Shown here: positions 6,683-11,201 of the stretch, piece after piece | Layout: the number at the start of each line of letters is the position of its first letter | Numbering within the stretch: position 1 is the stretch's first letter | Program-made: the position numbers and the translations under genes | The notes under the pieces: generated by a model | Told to the model about the DNA's origin: nothing | Databases searched by the model: none | The model's input: the letters and a program-made list of their open reading frames with translations, nothing else | Source: Candidatus Latescibacterota bacterium | GTDB taxonomy: Bacteria > Latescibacterota > MVCY01 | DNA: 11,201 nt | Direction: 5' to 3' | Assembly (NCBI GenBank): GCA_030640765.1 | Contig: DAOWIT010000004.1 | Coordinates: forward strand, 1 to 11,201

Positions 6683-7894
6683 ATGTCAAGGACTAAAGAA
6701 TTATTGCGGAACCTGGATATTCCCCTTCTGACAGTCACCCTGCTGCTGGTTGGGTTTGGGATTATTATGATTTACAGCGGTACTTACGGCAGTGAATCAG
6801 CAGGGATGAGGGGACTTTACCGAAGGCAGGCGCTTTGGGCATTGCTCTCAGCAGGGGCAATGGCGGCTGTTATTGCTTTGCCCAACAAAGTGTTCAATGC
6901 CTTCGGCCATTTCATATATGGGATTGCTATTCTGCTGCTTCTGGTGACCCTTTTCGTGGGGGTTAAAGGCAGGTGGTTGATGATTGGCCCATTGAGATTT
7001 CAACCTTCTGAGTTTGCTAAGATTGCGACTGTCATATTCCTGGCTCGTTATCTTTGTCGCAAGGAACAGTTCTCACCGAGGCGGGTTCTGACCTGCTTTG
7101 TGATCTGTTTTGTACCAATGCTTCTGGTGGCCAGACAGCCGGACCTGGGGACCTCACTGGTTTTCGTGGCAGTTTTCTTCCCCATTCTCTACTGGGCGGG
7201 ACTTAAGCCCTTATACCTATTCTTTATCCTTGCTCCTCTGATTAATATTCTCTGTGCCTTCTCATGGGTTTCTTGGGGCGTTTTTGTAGTTGTGCTTCTG
7301 ATAGTGATCTATCTTTCCCGCCCCTCCTTTGCCACGGCAGTCTTTCTGATAGTGCTTAACCTGGCGATTGGGATCGCTGTGCCGGTGCTATGGGGGAGAC
7401 TTCAGAAATATCAGCAGGAGAGAATATTCAACTTTCTTGATCCTAATCGTGACCCATTGGGAGCTGGCTACCAGATTATTCAATCGAAGGTAGCCATTGG
7501 ATCGGGAGGAATTCTGGGGAAAGGCCTCCTTCAAGGCACTCAAACCAAATTGGCCTTTCTGCCCAGGCAACATACCGATTTCATATTCTCAGTGGTGGGC
7601 GAAGAACTGGGCTTTGTGGGGGCAATATTGGTTCTGCTTTGCTTTCTTTTCATCATCTGGAGAGGTATTAAGATCGCCGCCTCAGCCAAGAATAAATTTG
7701 CCGGTCTTCTGGCTGGTGGATTAGTTTCTATCTTAGCCTTTCATGTCTTGGTTAATGTAGGAATGGCCATGGGGATTTTGCCGGTGACAGGGCTGCCGCT
7801 GCCTTTTTTAAGTTACGGAGGTTCTTCTTTGATGACCAATATGCTATTGGTGGGCCTTCTGCTTAACATAGGGATGAGACGACATGAATATTGA
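6683..7894 (+). CDS. rodA: Rod-shape-determining protein RodA (SEDS peptidoglycan polymerase)
   Basis: RodA is the SEDS-family glycosyltransferase that polymerises lipid II during cell elongation, working with a class B penicillin-binding protein and MreBCD. The 403-residue protein is strongly hydrophobic, with about ten membrane segments starting at LLTVTLLLVGFGIIMIYSG. Diagnostic motifs are RWLMIGPLRFQPSEFAK (97-113), ARQPDLGTSLV (150-160), DPNRDPLGAGYQIIQSKVAIGSG (253-275), LPRQHTDFIFSVVGEELGF (293-311) with D299 at the position considered catalytic in SEDS proteins, and the closing GLPLPFLSYGGSSLMTNM. Motifs and the short N-terminus favour RodA over FtsW. The ATG at 6683 follows a repeat element that supplies the ribosome binding site. 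No mre or pbp2 gene is nearby, so it sits apart from the usual mreBCD-mrdA cluster. Confidence 0.94.
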   Translation: MSRTKELLRNLDIPLLTVTLLLVGFGIIMIYSGTYGSESAGMRGLYRRQALWALLSAGAMAAVIALPNKVFNAFGHFIYGIAILLLLVTLFVGVKGRWLMIGPLRFQPSEFAKIATVIFLARYLCRKEQFSPRRVLTCFVICFVPMLLVARQPDLGTSLVFVAVFFPILYWAGLKPLYLFFILAPLINILCAFSWVSWGVFVVVLLIVIYLSRPSFATAVFLIVLNLAIGIAVPVLWGRLQKYQQERIFNFLDPNRDPLGAGYQIIQSKVAIGSGGILGKGLLQGTQTKLAFLPRQHTDFIFSVVGEELGFVGAILVLLCFLFIIWRGIKIAASAKNKFAGLLAGGLVSILAFHVLVNVGMAMGILPVTGLPLPFLSYGGSSLMTNMLLVGLLLNIGMRRHEY

Positions 7895-7914
7895 ACCCAA
7901 ATTCGGAAAAGTCT

Positions 7915-8127
7915 ACCACCTGGCAGCCCACGAATTCATTCGTGGGGCTAAGAAGCGCGTTAATGAAAGAAGTTAACCGTTTTAACGGTTTAATGGGGGG
8001 AGTATCTTTTGCTCTCCCATGTTTTGATTGCGGTGTTTTTCAGATCGCCCAGGTTCCTGACCGAGAAACCGATAAATCGGTTGCAGGTGGTCTTTTGTCT
8101 TGATACCCACGATTAAAATCGTGGGCT
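7915..8127. repeat. REP/BIME-like cluster of four short palindromes
   Basis: Four near-perfect palindromes with loops of about 2 bases stand in one ~210-base block: CCCACGAAT-TC-ATTCGTGGG (7927-7946), AACCGTT-TT-AACGGTT (7975-7990), AACCGAT-AA-ATCGGTT (8067-8082) and CCCACGATT-AA-AATCGTGGG (8106-8125). A weaker GGGAG/CTCCC hairpin lies near 7998-8018. The outer two share CCCACGA and the inner two share AACCG, so the block is nested and symmetrical. ACCACCTG (7915-7922) and CAGGTGGT (8084-8091) add a further inverted pair. This resembles REP doublets mobilised by RAYT/IS200-type Y1 transposases. No transposase gene is in the window, and the 70-codon frame across the block is not credible. Confidence 0.7.
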
Positions 8128-8310
8128 TAACTTAGCTTCACCCCCTGAGCTATATGTGCTGAGGCGCTTCGATTGTAACTGATTTTCCCCACCAGCAATG
8201 TTCTAATTTGCATTACCTAACAGATAAGAGAATTTTCCCTGTGCTTGCGCCAACGCCATAAATGAACTCTTCCAAATGTGGGTTGAAAGATCAACAGTTC
8301 GTATCGGAAT
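8128..8310. other. Convergent intergenic stretch without recognisable content
   Basis: This is the middle of the 525-base gap between rodA (plus strand) and the lipoprotein gene (minus strand). I find no reading frame with a credible start, no RNA gene and no strong hairpin. On the minus strand, TAGCTCAGGGGG (about 8142-8153) looks like a tRNA D-arm, but no T-arm follows. Confidence 0.5.
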
Positions 8311-8410
8311 CTCACGGAATTACACAGAGGTCTTTCATCAACTAATCTTCGTAGAACAACTTTCCCATCGATAGTCTTTTTCTGTAATAGTCCGTGGTTA
8401 TCTGTGGTGG
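8311..8410. repeat. CACAGA-type dispersed repeat, 3' side of the lipoprotein gene
   Basis: CACGGAATTACACAGAGG near 8313-8330 and TCCGTGGTTATCTGTGGTGG near 8391-8410 are imperfect inverted partners (CACGG..ACAGA against TCTGTGG-type arms). The first is a reverse copy of the piece before zapB (14 of 15 bases, CTGTGTRATTCCGTG). It ends just beyond the lipoprotein stop codon, on the side where transcripts from both directions end. Confidence 0.55.
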
Positions 8411-8419
8411 ACTATTGCC

Positions 8420-9700
8420 TTATTTCCCGCCTGTTAGCTCCAGTGCCTTTTTGAAATCTTCATAGGCCTCCTGTTTCAATCCCAGCTCTCTTTTAGCCTC
8501 AGCACGCTTGCTATAAGCGTCGGCATTGCCTGGCTGAAAGCGAATAACCTCTGTAAATGCATCTATTGCCTTCCGGTAATCTTCCAGCATAGTATATGCA
8601 ATACCCGTACTGAACAGCACCTCTGTGTCTTCCGGGTCAAGTTGGATTGCCCTTTTCAAAGCGTCGAGTGCCCGTTGGTATTCTTCCTTCTGTATCAGGA
8701 CAAGTCCCAGGTTAAAAAAGACATCTTTGTTTGTGCTGTCAAGCTCTGCTGCTTTCAGGAATGCCTGCTCAGCCTTGGCATATTCTTCCTGATTGGAATA
8801 GCATACGCCCAGGAAACGGTAGGTGTCTTTGATCTGGGGGGCAAGTTGTTTCACTTCTTCCAACAATTGAGCTGCCCGGTCATATTTCTGTTTTTGGGTC
8901 ATGAAATACAAGGCCAAGTTAAACTGTGCTTTTGTGTTCTTGGGGTCGATCTGCCTGGCTTTCTGGTAAGCTTCTAACATGGGTTCCTCTTGGTTGAGTT
9001 TGCCATAGATATAGCCTATGTTATTGTATGCCGGTGCTGAACCGGGATTTATTTGAACCACCATCTTAAACCTGCTCAATGCCTCCTCCCACTTTCTCTG
9101 CTTAATAAGTTCAACACCAGCATTATAGTATACGGTCTCAAAATAACTCGTCTGGCCTTTAATCTCAGCTGGGAGATTAGGATCAGGGGGTGGCTTTTCA
9201 CCAGATGCAAGCCGCGGGTAGGTGAATTTACTCTTTTGCTTCCCATCTATAAACATATAGGTTACGCCTTTGGACCAATACGCCCATTCGACTATTACTT
9301 GACCATTGGACTCCAAGGTGTAAATTCCCTCGGGTTGCCCAAGTGTTCTGTAAATTTTCGCCATATCTCCTTCGTAAATGCTCGCCGTATCTCCAGTGAG
9401 ATTAGCAGGACTGATCCTTATCTCTATTTTTGTTGGGTCGATGTTAAGTGCTTTGTCGAATTGTTGGCAAGCCATCTCATGTTGTTTCAGGTGGACATAT
9501 ACCTTGCCCAATGCCATATGGGCGTCTGGGTTTTCAGGTTCCTCTTCCACCGCAATCTGGTACTGTTTGAGTGCCTCGTCGTATTTTCCCTGACTCAGAT
9601 AGATATTTCCCCCAACGATATGGGGATTTCGAGGGGTACAACTAATAAGGGAAAGAGCGATAACCCCTACTGCCGCGAAATTGATCAATCTATGGCTCAT
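8420..9700 (-). CDS. TPR-repeat lipoprotein with a non-TPR insert
   Basis: This 426-residue protein begins MSHRLINFAAVGVIALSLISC, a lipoprotein signal with the lipobox cysteine at position 21, so it is probably anchored to a membrane facing the periplasm. About two TPR units follow (roughly 23-90, YLSQGKYDEALKQYQIAVEE), then a stretch without TPR character (about 94-186), then six or seven TPR units from ~189 to the C-terminus (for example YQRALDALKRAIQLDPEDTE). The insert (GDMAKIYRTLGQPEGIYTLE, then VEWAYWSKGVTYMFIDGK) looks beta-rich and resembles SmpA/OmlA (BamE-like) domains; this is inference. TPRs mediate protein contacts, so a scaffold or assembly role is plausible, but the partner is unknown. 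ATG 9700 is chosen over an upstream GTG (9727) because of the ribosome binding site and lipoprotein signal. It lies downstream of rdgB on the same strand, separated by 315 repeat-filled bases. Confidence 0.88.
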   Translation of the reverse strand: MSHRLINFAAVGVIALSLISCTPRNPHIVGGNIYLSQGKYDEALKQYQIAVEEEPENPDAHMALGKVYVHLKQHEMACQQFDKALNIDPTKIEIRISPANLTGDTASIYEGDMAKIYRTLGQPEGIYTLESNGQVIVEWAYWSKGVTYMFIDGKQKSKFTYPRLASGEKPPPDPNLPAEIKGQTSYFETVYYNAGVELIKQRKWEEALSRFKMVVQINPGSAPAYNNIGYIYGKLNQEEPMLEAYQKARQIDPKNTKAQFNLALYFMTQKQKYDRAAQLLEEVKQLAPQIKDTYRFLGVCYSNQEEYAKAEQAFLKAAELDSTNKDVFFNLGLVLIQKEEYQRALDALKRAIQLDPEDTEVLFSTGIAYTMLEDYRKAIDAFTEVIRFQPGNADAYSKRAEAKRELGLKQEAYEDFKKALELTGGK

Positions 9701-9704
9701 TTTT

Positions 9705-9713
9705 CTCCTCCTT
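9705..9713 (-). promoter_or_regulatory. Ribosome binding site that fixes the lipoprotein start
   Basis: Read on the minus strand, AAGGAGGAG ends 4 bases before the ATG at 9700. Starting at the GTG nine codons upstream would translate through this site and put an Arg-rich extension before the signal peptide. Confidence 0.75.
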
Positions 9714-9740
9714 CGCAATGCTGACACTTGTAATAGTTGT

Positions 9741-9765
9741 CGAAGGCTATTTTTTGGAGCCTTCG
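9741..9765. repeat. Perfect 8-bp hairpin upstream of the lipoprotein gene
   Basis: CGAAGGCT (9741-9748) pairs perfectly with AGCCTTCG (9758-9765) around a 9-base loop containing TTTTTT. On the minus strand it lies about 40-65 bases before the lipoprotein start, in its probable leader. No T-run follows the stem on either strand, so a terminator is unlikely. Confidence 0.5.
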
Positions 9766-9798
9766 TCTAAGATCTCTGTGGATCTTTGCACTTCAATC

Positions 9799-10012
9799 TT
9801 GATTGATTCGCGAAAAGTCCTTTTTTGTCATGCTTGTCGAAGCATCTGATAAGCTACTGTAATTCATCAATACATCAGATTCCTCACGGAGCCTGCCCTG
9901 AGCAGGATGAGATTCTTCGCGGAGCCTGTGCTGAACGATAGTGAAGTGCTCAGAATGACAAGCGGCGAAGGGTTCGGAATGACAACTTTGCTACTTTTTA
10001 CGAGACAATCAA
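9799..10012. mobile_element. 214-bp MITE-like element with terminal inverted repeats
   Basis: The left end at 9799-9819 (TTGATTGATTCGCGAAAAGT plus C) is an inverted copy of the right end at 9992-10012 (TACTTTTTACGAGACAATCA plus A). Both are close to the ends of the element at 6606-6676: the right end matches its left end at 18 of 21 positions and the left end at 17 of 21. The interior contains no reading frame but has two direct copies of AGATTCYTCRCGGAGCCTG (9877 and 9910) and two GAATGACAA motifs (9953 and 9977). It occupies most of the gap between rdgB and the lipoprotein gene. The shared ends suggest transposition by a transposase encoded elsewhere, or a mobile hairpin family. Confidence 0.6.
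9877..9936. repeat. Direct repeat AGATTCYTCRCGGAGCCTG inside the 214-bp element
   Basis: Copy one (9877-9903) and copy two (9910-9936) share AGATTC-TC-CGGAGCCTG and a following CTGA-C. The second runs on into a GAAGTGCTCAGAATGACA segment, echoed at 9967-9984 as GAAGGGTTCGGAATGACA. This is a dispersed type known to me from other bacterial intergenic regions, here nested within another repeat. Confidence 0.55.
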
Positions 10013-10035
10013 TGTTCAATGTTCAATCTTCAATA
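10010..10035. repeat. Heptamer tandem repeat CAATGTT overlapping the rdgB 3' end
   Basis: CAATGTT, CAATGTT, CAATCTT and CAATAG follow one another with a 7-base period. On the minus strand they encode the last residues of RdgB (KIEH) and its stop codon (10016-10018), and they overlap the right end of the MITE-like element by three bases. Confidence 0.65.
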
Positions 10036-10621
10036 GTTTTTTCAGCTCTGCTAAGGCCTGTGCCCGGTGGCTTAGTTTGTTTTTCTCTGCTGGGCTGAGT
10101 TCAGCAAAGGTTTTCCCCAGTGAGGAGACAACAAAGATGGGGTCATACCCGAACCCCTGACTACCCTGGGGATTTTCAGCGATAAATCCTTCGCATTCGC
10201 CTTCCACTGTCCAGACGCCACCCCGGGGAGAAGCCAAGGCGATCACGCAGCGAAAGCGGGCAGTCCTTTTCTCCACCGGCACCCCTCTTAACAGCTCTAA
10301 CAGCTTTTGGTTATTCTGTTTATAAGTTGCTTCCTGCCCGGCGAAACGAGCGGAGAAGACTCCGGGAGCGCCCTCCAGCCAATCAACCTCCAGACCTGAA
10401 TCATCGGCAATGGCAAATAGTCCTAAGGAACGGGCTACTTGAGAGGCCTTCTTGACTGCATTCTCTTCTAAGCTGCTGCCGTCTTCTTCTACCACCGGGA
10501 AGTGTTCGAAATCATCAGCGCAGCGAAGCTTTATCCCTGTCTGTTTCAGGATACTGCGGATTTCTTTGATCTTGTCTCTATTTCTGGTTGCCAGTACCAG
10601 TTCTTTTGGCGGTTTATCCAA
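10016..10621 (-). CDS. rdgB: RdgB/HAM1-family XTP/dITP pyrophosphatase
   Basis: RdgB hydrolyses non-canonical purine triphosphates (dITP, ITP, XTP) to monophosphates and so keeps deaminated bases out of DNA and RNA. The 201-residue protein shows the family signature: LVLATRNRDKIKEI at the N-terminus (substrate loop), IADDSGLEVDWLEGAPGVFSARFAG (metal site and base pocket), GFGYDPIFVV, and the closing KNKLSHRAQAL. It starts with TTG at 10621, overlapping the rph stop by 8 bases, with AGAGGT about 9 bases upstream; no ATG aligns with the family N-terminus. Translation is probably coupled to rph, a very common pairing. The extreme C-terminus and stop are encoded by a heptamer repeat. Confidence 0.95.
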   Translation of the reverse strand: MDKPPKELVLATRNRDKIKEIRSILKQTGIKLRCADDFEHFPVVEEDGSSLEENAVKKASQVARSLGLFAIADDSGLEVDWLEGAPGVFSARFAGQEATYKQNNQKLLELLRGVPVEKRTARFRCVIALASPRGGVWTVEGECEGFIAENPQGSQGFGYDPIFVVSSLGKTFAELSPAEKNKLSHRAQALAELKKLLKIEH

Positions 10622-11201
10622 GTTTCAACACCTCTCGCTGCAGTTGAAATAACTGGGTTATCCCTTCTTTAGCCATGGTGAGCATCTGGTTCATAAATTC
10701 TAAAGAGAAGGGTTTTCGCTCAGCCGTGCCCTGTATCTCCACGATCTCACCTAAGGGGACCATAGCTATATTCATATCTACTTCGGCCTTGGCGTCCTCT
10801 TCATAACAGAGGTCCAACAGGGGAGTGCCGTCCACGATGCCGACGCTGACAGCGGCTACCTGGTTGAGGATAACGTCTTTTTCGATGAGTTTCTCTTTGT
10901 GCATCTTCTCTACGGCGTCGTAAAGGGCTACCCAGGCGCCAGTGATCGAGGCGCTGCGAGTGCCGCCGTCGGCCTCAATCACATCACAGTCAATCTGGAT
11001 AGTCCTTGCACCTATCCGCTCCAAGGCGACGACCGCCCGTAAGGTTCTTCCGATCATCCGTTGAATTTCCTGGGTTCTTCCCCGCATCCCTTTGTTGGCT
11101 ATCTCTCTGGAAATCCTGTTTTGAGTCGAACGGGGCAGCATCCCATACTCAGCAGTCAACCAGCCTGTGCCCATTCCCCGGAGGAAAACAGGTACTCTCT
11201 C
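10614..11201 (-). CDS. rph: Ribonuclease PH, 3' part (5' end outside window)
   Basis: RNase PH is a phosphorolytic 3'-5' exoribonuclease that trims tRNA 3' ends, and ribosomal RNA in some species, using phosphate as co-substrate. The frame is open to the window edge, where ERVPVFLRG leads into MGTGWLTAEYGMLPRST, so the ATG at 11174 is internal and roughly 50 residues are missing upstream. The visible 195 residues carry RNRISREIANKGMRGRTQEIQRMIGR, the core IDCDVIEADGGTRSASITG, and DLCYEEDAKAEVDMNIAM with the metal-binding acidic residues, followed by EIQGTAERKPFS. The family usually has GTAEG; GTAER here is a small change. The stop overlaps the start of rdgB by 8 bases, indicating one transcript. 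Confidence 0.96.
   Translation of the reverse strand, partial: ERVPVFLRGMGTGWLTAEYGMLPRSTQNRISREIANKGMRGRTQEIQRMIGRTLRAVVALERIGARTIQIDCDVIEADGGTRSASITGAWVALYDAVEKMHKEKLIEKDVILNQVAAVSVGIVDGTPLLDLCYEEDAKAEVDMNIAMVPLGEIVEIQGTAERKPFSLEFMNQMLTMAKEGITQLFQLQREVLKLG

Noticed and set aside
7891..8103. 70-codon frame over the REP block
   Set aside because: Its sequence is dictated by the palindromes, it has no credible start and it overlaps the rodA stop.
7915..8127. CRISPR array
   Set aside because: The palindromes differ in sequence and spacing, with no constant repeat and spacer lengths and no cas genes.
8128..8165. tRNA-like TAGCTCAGGGGG on the minus strand
   Set aside because: No matching D-stem closure, anticodon arm or GTTCGA T-arm follows; the next sequence is a REP palindrome.
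9053..9724. 223-codon plus-strand frame opposite the lipoprotein gene
   Set aside because: It is the antisense shadow of a gene with a clear lipobox and TPR repeats, and has no recognisable domain.

Overview
The window is ordinary bacterial housekeeping DNA, with moderate base composition and standard codon use. Its unusual part is intergenic: nearly every gap between genes is filled by inverted repeats of several different families. The gene set is tRNA charging (pheT), division (zapB-like, zapA), RNA turnover (rny, ymdB, rph), DNA repair (xseA), wall elongation (rodA), nucleotide-pool cleaning (rdgB) and a lipobox TPR lipoprotein. This suggests a free-living, probably Gram-negative-type bacterium. 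The order pheT-zapB-zapA-(6S-like RNA)-rny-ymdB-xseA, together with scattered hairpin repeats, is what I would expect of deltaproteobacterial or uncultivated candidate-phylum genomes. The sequence alone does not fix the phylum.

Layout. Positions 2-7894 are a run of plus-strand genes: the 3' part of pheT, a small coiled-coil gene resembling zapB, zapA, a structured and probably 6S-like RNA region, rny (RNase Y), ymdB (TIGR00282-type phosphodiesterase), xseA (exonuclease VII large subunit, with no xseB beside it) and rodA (SEDS glycan polymerase). Positions 7895-8419 are a convergent gap. It holds a cluster of four near-perfect short palindromes (REP/BIME-like), then about 180 bases with nothing recognisable, then a repeat-derived stretch. 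Positions 8420-11201 are minus-strand: rph (5' end outside the window) overlaps rdgB by 8 bases. A 214-bp element with terminal inverted repeats follows, and then the TPR lipoprotein gene.

How the genes work together. ZapA and the ZapB-like coiled coil support the FtsZ ring, and RodA makes glycan for elongation. RNase Y (membrane-anchored mRNA decay) and YmdB (cyclic-nucleotide phosphodiesterase, linked to RNase Y in Bacillus) are adjacent. RNase PH and RdgB form a common pair that trims tRNA 3' ends and removes ITP/XTP from the nucleotide pool.

Main points for a second look. (1) A MITE-like family shares 21-bp termini beginning TTGATTGAYTCG; one copy sits immediately before rodA and carries its likely ribosome binding site, and the other lies between rdgB and the lipoprotein gene. 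(2) There is a REP-like palindrome cluster after rodA. (3) At least four other inverted-repeat families occur (CACAGA, ACGCAGA, CCAAATG, CTTTGTG types). (4) A likely 6S RNA lies between zapA and rny. (5) A beta-rich, possibly SmpA/OmlA-like insert splits the TPR array of the lipoprotein. I see no defence system, CRISPR array, transposase gene or clearly novel multi-gene system.
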